A stretch of 64,000 nucleotides of DNA, from assembly GCA_002105175.1 (NCBI GenBank), contig MCGE01000020.1, positions 620,001 through 684,000 of the forward strand, in the 5' to 3' direction. The position numbers and the translations under genes were made by a program. The notes beneath the pieces were generated by a model, which saw nothing but the letters and a program-made list of their open reading frames with translations, was not told the DNA's origin and did not search any database. This document shows, piece by piece, positions 32,983 to 45,014 of the stretch (position 1 is its first letter; each line of letters begins with the position of its first letter). This stretch comes from Absidia repens (lineage: Eukaryota > Mucoromycota > Mucoromycetes > Mucorales > Cunninghamellaceae).

Positions 32983-35900
32983 CTATCGTCTTTCCTTCAC
33001 AAAGAGGACGAGCCAGATAAAAGCAAAGGCAATGAAGAAGAGGAACATGGCTGCCAATCGGATTACATCAGGCCAATAATTTTGAGCATTGAATCCAAAT
33101 GTGGACAAAATCGTGGCACCCGGTACCTATTAGAGAAATGAAAAGGTTGAATTAGTGTCTCTTCATATCAAAACAAGCAAGAATCCATGTCCTCTCATTT
33201 CTTACATCAATATTCAGTCCATAACGTTCTTCTACCAATTGTAAATAAAGCATTTCGTTGACCAATAGCGCTTCAAGAGCATAGTTGAAGAAAGAGAGAT
33301 GCTGTAACCAGCCAAAAAAGGGAGACATGGAATCTATTATATTGAAATAAAGGTCAGTAAACAAACTATAGTGACCTTTTCCTTTCACTGGATCATCAAT
33401 AAAAAATAAATAAATCATGATCTACCTTTGTTCAATAAAAGCCCGGCAAACAACATAGAGAAGAGCATCACCATACAACTGAATAAATTGGCCATCGACA
33501 AGTTCTTGAATACCACGCCAATAGCAAGACACAAAGCGGCGGCTGTCAAGTTGAATAGCACCAGGACTAGCAAGAATTTGCAAAATTCAGGCACACCTTC
33601 GACCAAACCGACCATGTAATACGAGCAAAAACCCATAAAGAAGGGAGGAATAACCCTTAGTGGTATGATATCAAACAGTACCTTGGACAAAAAGTAGGTG
33701 GCAGGTGAGTAGTAGCCATTGGCACGTTCACGGATAAATAGAATACGTTCATTAGAGAAGACTTGTAATGACGTCAAACACATAAAGCCCAAAAGCGCTT
33801 CGTAGAAAAAGAACAGCCCCATACGGTTCTGGAACCCGGCAATCGTATTGGACACTTGGTAAAATAATCCACCACAAATCACTATCCCGCCCCCACAAAA
33901 AAAAAAAAAAAAAAAAAAAGGTGTATCAGTATAAATTTTCCTTGCCTCTTTTCATCATCTGTAAAAAATAAACATACGAGCCAAGATCACAGCAATAGCA
34001 TAATGAGTAAACATCAACATGGGATTACGATAAAGATTCTTGAAGGTTCGGTCGGCCAAAATACAGAACTGTGTCCACCAGCCAGGTCGTTCATGGGTCA
34101 CGATGGGGATATGTGTCGCATCCAGTCCACTTCGTTCGGCTTCTTCGGGAGTGCCTGACGCCGCCGCCACAAATCGTTCGATCTGATCACGCACCGTCGC
34201 CGCTACCGCACTGTGTTGATAAGCATCCACCAATCGTCGTACATGCACCGACACGCCATTCTTATCCACTTGATGCAACGACGAAGAATTGCCTTGTTGA
34301 TCGCCACTATCATCCACTACCACTACATTGACACCGTTTCCACGCGTTTTGTTGTTGTTGCCACGTTGCCTTGCCCCCAATTCAGACGCCCATTGTTCGC
34401 TTGTATTTTCCAAATCATCTTGATACCCGGTGGTACCAGGGTTAGTGATTGCGCGGTTGTTGCTGTTGTTGTTGTTTCCATAGAGCTGTTGTTGTTGCGG
34501 TGTATCCAAGAAATCGTCGCCGCTACCACTAGTGGTTGTAGGTTCCACAGGTTGCATAGTCAAATCCACCAAAAAGTCAGCGATATTGAATCCAGGAGGG
34601 CAAGGGTAGCCGATCGTGCGGAAGTAAGATTGGGCACGTGCTTGTGGACCAGAATAGATCACACGGCCCTTGGCAAGTAAAACAAGTTGATCAAATAAGG
34701 TCACAATGTTGGAGCGAGGTTGATGAATGGTGAAAACGATGGTACGGTTGTATTCCCTGGCCAGTGTCACAAGGCATTCGACTACATTGTAGGCATTGTA
34801 AGCATCCAGGCCACTGGTTGGTTCGTCCAAAAACAGAATTGACGGGGACGTCACCAATTCACACGCAATAGCAACACGACGCCGTTCACCACCACTGATG
34901 GACCGATGTCCCGCATGGCCGATCTTGGAATCCTTGATTGTATCAATCCCCAATTCTTGCATGACTTCAGTCACTCGGAATTTCTTGGCGGCAACACTCA
35001 TCGAGCGAGGGAGACGGAGTAGGGCAGAATAAAGAATGGTTTCATACACCGTCAACGTCGAGATCATGGTATCTTCTTGATCCACATAGCCAATCAGTTG
35101 CTTGTATTGTCGAGGCGATAATTGATGTCCATTCACAAGCACTTGCCCAGACACAGTGCCAGATTTTGTTCGGTTGGCCAAGATATCCAATAACGTTGTT
35201 TTGCCTGCACCCGAAGGGCCCATGATCGCCATCACCTCACCCGAACGTACCATACCAGTTGTGTTTTCGAGAATATCATGGTCGTTGACGTTGTAAGAGA
35301 TGCCTTCAAAGATCAAACTTGTGGGTGTGTGTTCCGACATGAGCTTGCCCGCTTCATCGTCCGCGAGCTGTATATATTGGCCGCTTGACGATTTCTTGGC
35401 GAAATAGGTGACAATGAAGGTGACAATGATCAAAAAGACAGCTACACCAGCAATGCCACTGACAATCATGATCCAGTTGGTAGGTCTTTCAGGGCGCTAA
35501 ATATATACAAAAAAAATTAGTATGATGATGGTAGCGAGAAAGGATGTGGGGGTTCTCTCTATTTTATGAAGTTTACTTACGTCAAATCCAGGCACCATAG
35601 TATAGTGTAGACATTCACCAGAATTACATCCCAAAAAGATGGATTCATCACCAAAGATAGCAGAAATCAGATCATCCATAGCTGGTTCGGAGAATGAGCA
35701 TTGAGGTCCAACACAATTGAAGCTAGCGGGTCCTTGGATTTCATATTTAAGCATGTCCGTCAGATCTACAGAAAAGATATACATATATTGAGCAAGCCGA
35801 TGACTTCCATGTTTAAACAATTGAATATCGCATTTCTTTTAACTTACCAACAGAGCCGTCCTTTCCGCAAAGAAATTCATCCTTGATGCATCGGCAGCTG

Positions 35901-37104
35901 ATGTTCTTACAGTTGTATTTGGTAGAGTTTCGATCATAATCATGCACTAGTAAGATCATCAAAAGCAAAAATACATAAATAACCCCTCTTCTCACTATTT
36001 TTATTACTATACATCGATTTATTTATTTTTTACCTTGATCAAATTCACAAGTATCCAGATGGCAATAGAAGGATTCCACTTGGTCCACCCAAACTATCAT
36101 GGTAATCACGTCCCCGAAAGAGTATTAGACGTATATCATAACATTCTTGCTCTTTCTCCCTCTCTATTTTCACTTACATTGAAAATCGCAGGTTTCGTCA
36201 CGTCGATCACAAGTAAAAGTAACTTGAGGAATTTGATCTTTCAAGGTTTCAATAATCTTCCTGTCTGTAAAGTAAAAAGGATAAGTGATCTATTTCCATA
36301 GTGAAATGATGAAATACTTACTTGTTACGTTGCACATTTGATGGTTTTCGAACACAGTCAGCCCACCACGATAACAGGTACCATTTTGCCCAGTTGGCAC
36401 CAAAGGATCACACACAGAGTCTTGCGTACAAACTATTCACAAAAGGCAATAAAAATAGGTGAATGGCGGCACTTCACCAAAACAGTTTCACATCCCTTGA
36501 CGCCTCCCCCTTCTTTTTTTTTTTTTTTTGGAAAACAAAAAGACGCTTTACCATTGCAGTTGATGCCTTCCCAACCATCTGGACAATCACACGTCGTTCC
36601 GTTTTGTCGGGGGTATCTGTTTCTACCGTCGCCAAGACCACCACACACTACACACACACACACACACACAAGAAGAAAAGGCATGAGTCGACGTGAATAA
36701 AACGTGTATTTCACAAGTATTCTCCAACTTTACTTACAAGGCTGTTTACAGTCGTCACCACCAAAACCCGGAGGACAGTTGCATTTTCCATTATAATCGC
36801 TACAGTTGGCAAAATGGAGACATTCAAAACCAGGAAGCATACAGTTGAAGCAAGCAGGGCATTCAGGACACTTGTCCTTGTCACCGCCACCGCCACCACC
36901 AATGGCTGACGTCATGAGATATGGAGAAGAGGAAGACAAACTCGGTGTGAATGGAATCGATAAGTCAAGGTCATCGGTATGACGATGTTGTTGTTGCTGA
37001 GCGGAAGAAGGAGGAGAGTTTTCAGCATCAGCGGATATATTTGGGCACCAATAAATAAGACATAATAATAATATTAGAAATATATAGTGAGAATGCATTC
37101 TCAT
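32983..37104 (-). CDS. ADP1: ABCG half-type transporter with EGF-like ectodomain, Adp1-like
   Basis: Eleven exons (37104-36738, 36647-36552, 36432-36322, 36264-36178, 36093-36034, 35946-35848, 35765-35581, 35496-33978, 33881-33426, 33333-33206, 33126-32983) join to 1083 aa; yeast Adp1 has 1049. The N-terminus has a signal-like hydrophobic segment, then Cys-rich EGF-like modules ([44 protein letters not shown]). A transmembrane helix (about 349-367) leads to the ABC domain: Walker [10 protein letters not shown] (428-436), signature SGGERRR (536-542), Walker [12 protein letters not shown] (about 556-566). An Asn-rich, low-complexity linker of more than 100 residues precedes the C-terminal ABC2 membrane domain, which has six or so helices. 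This order (EGF, ABC, membrane) matches Adp1. Substrate unknown. Exon 2 starts beside a CA microsatellite, so that splice site is the least certain. Confidence 0.93.
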
Positions 37105-37892
37105 ATCTATATATTAAAAGAATAAAAAAAGTATAATGTATAAACCAGGAAGAATAAAAAAAAAAAAAAAGAAGAGTGAGAAAACGAGAAAAAAAAAGGG
37201 TTTGGGGCGTTCCAACAGAAAAAATCCGCACCAATGGCGAATTTGAACTTCGGCGTTTAAATCTCATCCCATGATTCGTGAAGGTGAAAGAGATTTGGTG
37301 CATGACCAGTCCAAAAGATACCATCCAATTGTTGTCGGTAAATTATTTATCCACTGATAGAGAGACCTACCCATGATGAAAAAAAAAAAAAATTGGAGAT
37401 AGTGTAAAATGGTATTAATGATAAATAAATTGCTGAACTTTATTGAAAAAGGTTAAAAAAAAAAAAGAAGAATAGAAATAGACTGGGGAGTAAAAAATTG
37501 TGCGATGGTTGAGGGAACATGGAAGAAGGTGATGGGGAAGAGTAAAAGAAAAGCGTGTGCGGTGGGAGTGTGCATAGCAATTCCCTAAAAAGAAACAGAG
37601 CTGGGATAAAGTAATCTAAGGTAAATAAGGCACAAATAAGACAAGCCAATATATGTTGAAAAAATATGAAGCATGATACATAAAGAAGTATGTTTATTAT
37701 TGCAGAATGAATAAGATGTATGGGATAAGTGTATATGTACAAAGGGTGTCTAGTATCAGGGATAGTATCAGATAATGGAGTGGATATTGGGGGGGGGGAG
37801 TAAAGTAGGCAAATCTATACATGTTGGAGGACGTTTGTTGTTGTGATGGGTGAGAGAGTAGTGTGGGGGGAAATAAATGATTGTAGAAGTTG
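37105..37892. other. Intergenic, ABC transporter promoter and 3' flank of the next gene
   Basis: Non-coding, T-rich on the minus strand, with A-runs near 37157-37171 and 37379-37392 and a G9 run at 37791-37799. No gene or repeat recognised. Confidence 0.4.
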
Positions 37893-40051
37893 CTATTCAT
37901 CGTTCAAGGGGTGCCTATCCACAATCTTCTTTTGCAAATGATTGTATAAACGACCGTCCGTTAATCTAACAAATCCAAATTCATCAGGATTTCCATCATA
38001 TTCAATACCGGTTGAAGTTGATTGACTGGAAGAGACAGGAAGATCATTGTTAGCTACTACTTTCCCAAAAAGATCGTAGGGGAGACAAGACAACTTTGGT
38101 TCATTTCTTGGAGGGGTATACCATGTTGGTCGTTGCCAGGAAAGCTTGCTATTGCCAGGTTTAGGTGGACGAGGTCGATTGAAGGTTTTTCCCATGGATA
38201 CGCGCCGAGATTCAATGGATTCAATGTTGTCCTTGATCAAGTGAGCATTTGATTCCATCTTTGCCTATGAAAATCGGTAATATTAATACAATAAATCAAC
38301 GCCCACCCCAAAAAGATAACGTAGTCTTCTTACCACAAACAAGAATAGTACTTGCAACGTGTCCAAAAATGGTCCCATGCTTGAAATTGACATTGGGAAG
38401 AGTAGTTTTCCTTGAGGAACAGCGACATAAAGACCGTCACCAGCGAGATGGACAGAGGCGATTTGACCTTGCATACCAGACAATTGTAATACCCATCCTG
38501 AGCAATCCACACCTTGCTCATCATCAAGAGCCACACAAACCAATCCATCTAAAACATCTTTTCCTTCTCGGGTCAATTTTCCTAGATCATGAGCGAGTTT
38601 GTCATCTTGGCTACTTCTTGCTGATTCGCCGGCACCAACATCGAATTCCTGTTTGTCTTTGCTGTCATACACAAATCGCAAATCGATCTTGAAGCCCGAG
38701 ACATTGGTGTGTTGAGGATATTGTTGCTTTTTGGATTCACTAGAGGTCCCATTCACACTTTCACCACTAAAAGAAAAAAAGAAAAAAAAATTAATATCCT
38801 GTGCTTTTCGGTCGGGGTTTCTTTGCTTACGTTTTCATGCGGATCAAATTGTTGTTGACAAATAAAATTGCATCCAGTAACGGTCCCCAAATTTTCAGCA
38901 AAAAGTCGTTTTCAGTGTAAGAAGGCAATAATCCTTTTTCAATTGAAGGCATGTTTGATTCAAGAGAGTCAATGGCGACACGAAGAACACGAAGAATTCG
39001 TTTGTTGGTGTTGGAGATGGTTGACTTGGAATTCAGTTTGGTCAGATAAAGTTGAGCGGATTCAAAACCATTGTCGCGTTTGCAGAGGGCGACGATCATG
39101 TCCCAAGTGTCTTGAATCAGAGGTGATAAATGGAATTGGTCTGCCTTGTACAGCAACATGAATTCTTTTTGAAGACGTGTCCAATCATCAAGGTCAAATA
39201 AAGAAGATTGCCCATCGTCAGTCAAATCAATAAGATCCAGAATAGAGGATAGGCCCGATCTAAAGGAAAAAACAATGTAAGAAGACAAAAAAAAAACCCC
39301 CCTCCTTCCCTCAGAAGTATATTTCACATACGTCATGATTTTTCGTTCAGGTGTCGAGATACCCTTATTCGCAATAAATGATTCATGCAGTTCAATGCCC
39401 CTTTGTTTGATTGTAGTTCCAGCAGTAGTGTTATCTTTTGTAATAAATGCGTCCCGTTCTCTCTACCGAAAAGAAAAAGAATAGTTCAGAATACTGTTTT
39501 GTTTTTTATGCCCTGTTCTTTGGTTTTGGTTTTTGACCAGTAAGACTTACCTTTCCAAGAGAATCCTTTCCTTTGTCTTGAGGCTCGCAAGGTTGGGCGT
39601 CACTACGTCCTTCAGTCATTTTCTTGTGATATTCCCTTCCACCATTGACAGTCAATTCCACGGCATTAGAATATCCAATCAATTGAGCAAGTCGTTCATT
39701 GTCGCTAATTCTTCTTTTGATAAAAGCTTCATCGAAGGCAACCTTGAATTTGTTTCGTGTAGACTTTCGGGAGATAAACTTGACCACTTCCAAGCAAAAT
39801 GTAACCAGAGCAACAAACCTGGACCGCTTTTTGGATAGAATATTAAAGGAGTTGATGATCTTTTGCAAAGCCTTGTTGGAGTCTTCCACCGCGCACCCGT
39901 GATAAGCAACAAAAGAGTCTGCCAAGGTGCTTGCATTTGTCCATTCTTCGACTTTGAGATCAGCTACTGCACCATCCATTTTCATTGCCAGGCATTCCGT
40001 TGACGTGAGACAATATGAACCATGAAGGCCATTGGGTTGCGGTGGATTCAT
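37893..40051 (-). CDS. Large protein of unknown family
   Basis: Five exons (40051-39551, 39462-39332, 39259-38831, 38766-38334, 38264-37893) give 621 aa with consistent phase. I do not recognise a domain. The N-terminal third is helical and charged (KKRSRFVALVTFCLEVVKFISRKS), and a middle region is also helical (DWTRLQKEFMLLYKADQFHL and RILRVLRVAIDSLES). A mixed region contains DVLDGLVCVALDDEQGVDCSG and LLFPMSISSMGPFLD. The C-terminus is basic and Pro-rich (NRPRPPKPGN) before LSCLPYDLFGKVV. There is no signal peptide or obvious membrane helix; one short hydrophobic LQVLFLF precedes the last exon. The start is the first in-frame ATG; a second in-frame ATG pair (MKM) lies about 22 codons later. 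The upstream region carries a tandem duplication. A lineage-specific or transposon-derived family is possible. Confidence 0.7.
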
Positions 40052-40224
40052 GTTGCATTAAACTGGTGTGTATGGTATGTGTATGTGGTATTGAAATTAG
40101 AAAGAAAAGCGGTTATAGACCGCCAACCGCGCTGTTTAAAAACTTGGAACGTGAGTGTGACAGGATATTGTTGTTATTTTTTTGCAAATTCCGACAAATT
40201 TCCTTTCTTCTTCCACAAACATCT

Positions 40225-40634
40225 GCATTTTATCACTGCCGTTAGTTCCGCATGTCATGCTCTCACAGTATGGCACTCGGCTATAGTGATGGATGTGGTC
40301 TTTTATTGTAGTAGCTTCATGTCCTAAGCGTCTTGCACTGACACTGCCTGATGTTAACGGATGGCGGTTATCCTTTTTCAAGGGTGTAAATCCTGGACTG
40401 ATTGCGCTGCTCTTTTCTGTCCAAGCTAAGATATCATCTGCGTAAATCTCAAGGTTACTGCATTTTTGTCACTGCCGTTAGTTCCGCATGTCATGCTCTC
40501 ACAGTATGGCGCTCGGCTATAGTGATGGATGTGGGCTTTGATTGCAGTAGCTTCACACCCTAAGTATCTTGCACTAACACTGCCTGATATTAACGGATGG
40601 CGGTTGTCCTTATTAAGGGCATAAATCCTGGGTT
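40225..40634. repeat. Tandem duplication of an approximately 175-bp unit
   Basis: Two near-identical units, at about 40225-40398 and 40460-40634, separated by about 60 bp of unrelated sequence. Shared blocks include ACTGCCGTTAGTTCCGCATG, TCATGCTCTCACAGTATGGC, TCGGCTATAGTGATGGATGT, CTTGCACT and TTAACGGATGGCGGTT. Substitutions are scattered, so the duplication is not brand new. It lies 170-580 bp upstream of the start codon of the unknown gene at 37893-40051. Confidence 0.85.
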
Positions 40635-40794
40635 GAAGCGCTTATCATGGAAAGCTTGGGCACGCTTTTGAGTGTATGTAAGTATCCATTGCAATGGCTG
40701 ATAGTCGCTTGTTTAGTCACTTTTGAAAAATACTTTTCAATAGGTATCCTTTGAACGATGTGGTGACTCATGAATCAAAGCTGAACAGCAACTA

Positions 40795-41200
40795 CTCTTC
40801 GGTTACTCTTTATATATTCCTTACAACTTTTATTCAATAAAGCAATGTCTTCCGATTTTTTATTTTATCTTGGCTTTGTTTGGGAATATCCGCCACCCTC
40901 CTCCCGCACACAGACACTTACAATCAACAGCTTTTTTTCTTTACATGTTAGCTTAGTTATTTCAGTACTTCTATATCTATATACTCTGCAAACTATTATT
41001 CAATAAAACAATATCTTAATCTTATATTTTTATCTTGTCCCCTTTGCAAAGTTCCCCACATACACTCGCCCTTTTTTCTTTGCACAGCATGTACAATAGC
41101 TCAGTTATCTCAGTACTACTGTCCCTATATATTCTGGAAACTCTTATTCAATAAAGCAACATCGTATTCTTTTATTTTATTTTGTCTTGTCTTGTCTTCT
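40795..41200. repeat. Degenerate three-unit tandem repeat, about 150-165 bp period
   Basis: The sequence TATTCAATAA recurs at 40831, 40997 and 41145, each time after a TATAT(A/T)...CTC segment and before a CAAT/CAAC...TTTTAT...CTTG segment. CAGTACT also recurs before units 2 and 3. Periods are about 166 and 148 bp. Each unit contains an AATAAA hexamer, so the array could act as a strong polyadenylation zone. Confidence 0.75.
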
Positions 41201-41719
41201 TTTGCAAAAGGCATTTGATTCCTTTTCAATGAGATGATAATATCGCATCATATATAATCCAATGGTATATCACAAATAGGGAAATGATTGATGATATCTT
41301 GTGACAGCGCCGCTTGTATATTGCCCATCTACCATATCTATCATATCACCAGATACCATCTCCTTATGTAGTATATCACTCACGATGTTATGATCTAGTC
41401 AGTAACAAAATGCGATCGGATATTCCATGCATATATGTTTTCTGTATTTTATGTAAACTTACAATGGAAGATATTTTATTCAACTACTTGAGACAGGACC
41501 ATAGATAGCTAGTTAGCTGATGATGGCTGCTGCTGCGACGAAATGGGTGACCAGAACTTGAAACACCGATCGGATCGCACTGGGAGGAAAAAAGATAGAG
41601 GATCTCAGCTTGATTGGTCATCGATGACTATATATTTTTTTTCCTTTTCAATTTTTCTTTTTTCTTCTTCACTATTTCTTTCATTTATAATCGTACAAAA
41701 CTCCCTCCTCTTTAATATC
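41201..41719. promoter_or_regulatory. Upstream region of DRE2
   Basis: Short non-coding region ending in a CT-rich stretch before the DRE2 ATG. Contains ATATC/GATAT-rich sequence near 41260-41400. No other feature seen. Confidence 0.4.
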
Positions 41720-42837
41720 ATGGTCGCTTCTACTACCGAACATAAAATTGGAGAAAAGGTCCTTTTTACTGCACCTCCCACCTTGAACCAAGATGAATTT
41801 TTAAAGATCAAGGCTTCAACTCAAGAACAGATTGGCTCGACTGGTTCGGTAGCCTTTGAAATCCTTGAAAGAGTTGCCGATGGTAAGTAACGAAAGGATC
41901 GCGATCGCCATTGTTTATGATTGGTTGAGTTGTACATACTCACTTCTGTGTTTCCTTCTTATTAGCTCCTCTCAACAACTCAAGCTTCAACAAAATCTAC
42001 TCCAATTCCTTTTCACCATCCGTATCGATCCACTCTCCTGACATGATCTCCTGCTATTTACGCATATTATCGGCTGGTGGTCAGTTGGAATTATATGAAC
42101 CCATCTTACTGCAGGATCTCAGCAACACCGTCTCACCCATCAATCGCAAGGAACAAGATGTTGTCTCTATGCTCAAGCTTGCAGGGTTTATCAACGTCCA
42201 GGCAACAACCACACCTGTCTCCGACGATTTACTGGTATCCTTCTTTCAATTATGGGGTGGCAATGCTTCTCGTGTGGAACAAGGGGTCACTCGCCTTTCT
42301 GGGAAATTCGGTATTGTACATGTGTTGGCTCAAAAACCAAATTACGAAGTGGGGCAAAAATTCAAGTTGAACTTTGGCAAAAAGAAGACAACAACGGAAC
42401 CAGCAGCACCAGTAGCAGCACCAAAGAAACTTTCAGTATGGACCATCAACAACAACGACGATGACGATGATATGGATCTGGAAGATGATGAAGCATTATT
42501 GGATGAAGAAGACAAGATCAAACCTAGCAAGGAATCGCTGGTACGACCGGATGATTGTGAAATGGATGGTGCTGGACGTCGAAAGGCTTGTAAGAATTGT
42601 GTGTGTGGCCGTGCCGATGCTGAAAATGCGGGTGTAGTGTCATTGGACTTGACGGATGATATTGCTGATGATGAAGTGATCGAAGTGGATCCTACCCCAA
42701 AGAAGGTCGCTGGCTGTGGTAGCTGTGCGCTCGGTGATGCCTTCCGGTGCTCAACCTGTCCTTACTTGGGTATGCCTGCTTTCAATGAAGGTGAAAAGGT
42801 GACTCTTGGTGGTATGTTTGGTCAAGATGATATTTAG
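41720..42837 (+). CDS. DRE2: Fe-S cluster assembly protein Dre2 / anamorsin (CIAPIN1)
   Basis: Part of the cytosolic Fe-S assembly machinery: it accepts electrons from the diflavin reductase Tah18. Exons 41720-41882 and 41966-42837 give 344 aa. The N-terminal half is a methyltransferase-like domain (LRILSAGGQLELYEP, DVVSMLKLAGF). A low-complexity Asp-rich linker with a KLSVWTIN segment follows. The C-terminus has both hallmark cysteine motifs: C-x11-C-x2-C-x-C (ending CKNCVCG) and C-x2-C-x7-C-x2-C (CGSC to CSTC), followed by PYLGMPAFNEGEKV. Length matches fungal Dre2 (about 350 aa). The assignment is firm. Confidence 0.97.
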
Positions 42838-43206
42838 TTAGTTAGTGTTTCCCCCCCCCCTGCTCCCCATTGATATTTTTACTTTATTTCCCCTCATCCC
42901 CCTTATTATATATACATTGAGGATATATCTCTTTTTTTTACATCAGATTTGATTACTTTTAGTAGTCTGTGATTTTACATTTTTAGCCTTTTTTTTTTGG
43001 ATGTTTATACATTTCACATATGTCATTGGAAATAAAAAAAACCGCGGTATTTGAATTATGTTGGCTTCATTTAGACTTCTTATTGGGTACAAGAAAATAT
43101 TTTTCATAAATAAGCATGTCTCTCCTTTCTTTTTTGCCTTTTCTTTTCCTTCTTTACACTTCCCTTCCGTTTTATCTTTTCCTTTCTAGAAATTGATAAA
43201 ATAAAA
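42838..43206. other. Intergenic between DRE2 and panB
   Basis: C-run directly after the DRE2 stop (42850-42859), T-rich 3' UTR, then a CT-rich promoter segment before 43207. Nothing else seen. Confidence 0.4.
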
Positions 43207-44518
43207 ATGTCATCCATCATTCGATCTCCTTTTTTGAAAAAATCATTACAAGGCTCGTGGCGACCGATCATCTCCCATTCTTGCCTATCGCCAAGGTCCG
43301 TCAACAAATTTACTGCTGTGGCTGCTACTGCTGCTGCTTCTCACATGACCTCCCCACGTTATTACTCAAGTCCTCCTCCCCCACCCATGGATTCTGATGC
43401 GGCAAACTCCTCTGTACAACGTAAATTCAGTGTCACCTTTGGAACAAAAAAATGGAAGACTTGTATTTACTAACACCCTTTTTCTTAAAAAAAAAAAAAA
43501 TATGTAGGTCGAAGGAAGGTGACAATTCAAAACCTCAATCGTATGTATAAACATGGGGAACCTATCTCCATGATGACGGCTCAAGACTATCCTTCAGGAC
43601 TTATGGTAGATCGCTCTGGGATCGATATTTGCCTTGTTGGAGATTCACTTGCCATGGTAGCCTTGGGCTATGATTCCACTAATCCTTTGACGGTGGATGT
43701 AAGTATTATATTTGCACGTACTTTCCATCCCATTGATAGTAGACTTGACACACTGACTTTTTTTTTTATGACATATTATTTAGGAAATGTTACATCACAG
43801 TCGGGCGGTAGCAAGAGGCAGCAAAGCACCTTTCCTTGTGGCGGATTTGCCTTACGGAAGTTACGAAGTCAGTGCTGAAGAAGCAGTGCGGGCGTCTCTG
43901 CGGTTTCTCAAGGAAGGCAACGTGGAAGCAGTCAAATTGGAAGGTGGCAAGGAAATGGCTGACACGATACGTCGCATCACGTCGGTTGGTGTCCCTGTGA
44001 TGGCACATATTGGATTGACACCACAACGTCAATCTGCCTTGGGCGGGTTCCGAGTCCAGGGGAAGACAGCAAAACAAGCCTTGGGTCTAGTGGAAGATGC
44101 GTTGGCCGTACAAGAAGCAGGTGCATTTGCCGTGGTATTGGAAGCGATGCCAGCACAAATCGCAGGCCATATTACACAACAACTCTCGATCCCTACCATT
44201 GGTATTGGTGCCGGTGTGATGTGCTCCGGTCAGGTCTTGGTGCTCAACGATGCTTTGGGGCTCTTTGATCGCTTTGTTCCCAAATTCACCAAACAATACG
44301 CCAATTTGAATAAAGTCATGACCAATGCCCTTCAACAATATCACATGGATGTCAAGACAAAACAATTCCCGGCATTGGAAAACACTTACCCGATCGATCA
44401 GGTCCAGTTGGAAAAATTCTGGAAAGCTGTCAATGAAAAGGACGATAATAAGGTCAAGCAACAAGGACAACAACAACATGTGGATCAAGAAAAACTCGCT
44501 AGTGCTCACCATGGCTAG
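43207..44518 (+). CDS. ECM31: 3-methyl-2-oxobutanoate (ketopantoate) hydroxymethyltransferase
   Basis: The first committed step of pantothenate and CoA synthesis: transfers a hydroxymethyl group from methylene-THF to ketoisovalerate. Exons 43207-43462, 43508-43698 and 43784-44518 give 393 aa. The first 75 or so residues are rich in Ser, Arg and Ala ([17 protein letters not shown]), which suggests a mitochondrial targeting peptide. The PanB barrel then shows [88 protein letters not shown] and TIGIGAG, all in the expected order. The tail ends in a Gln-rich extension beyond the usual end. Intron 1 uses a GTATTT donor, which differs from the GTAAG used elsewhere in the window. Bacterial PanB is about 264 aa and yeast Ecm31 312 aa, so both ends are longer here. 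Confidence 0.95.
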
Positions 44519-45014
44519 CTTTTTTTTAGAATAGTTAGTTAGTTGAAAAATTATTGTATTATATCTTTTATTTGCCTTGGTTATTATTTCATATTCACTG
44601 CATTTGTTTTTATTCCCTTTCTCCCCCACTCCCCTGTTATTGTTTTATTGCTTTTAGACTATTTTTTATACACAAATGAAATAAAAACGCTCTGATGCTC
44701 CTTCACTGGAGCATTTTAAAAAACCCAGATGAAGGCCAAAAAAATGTGGTGGGGCTGTTTTTGGGGACAATGGGTGACTATAAATACGGAACATGGGGAG
44801 CATGACGGGATGCTACCTCTGGGATACATATGTGAGGGCTGGTGCAGTTGAGCAAGATGGTAAAAAAAAAATTGTGTCTCACGGAAAATGCTGACGATAT
44901 TTTTTTTTACTTGACAATAAAACCTTGAACCACGCAATATGATAGTAAATGTGAACAGAAACAAATATATTTGGTGGGACTGGTTTTGTTTTGTATTCAT
45001 TTATATATAAAAGA
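44519..45014. other. panB 3' region with a small inverted repeat
   Basis: T-rich 3' UTR, then an inverted repeat ATGCTCC / GGAGCAT at 44695-44714 followed by TTT and an A-run, resembling the structure at 18104-18116. The rest up to repeat copy C is plain AT-rich spacer. Confidence 0.45.
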
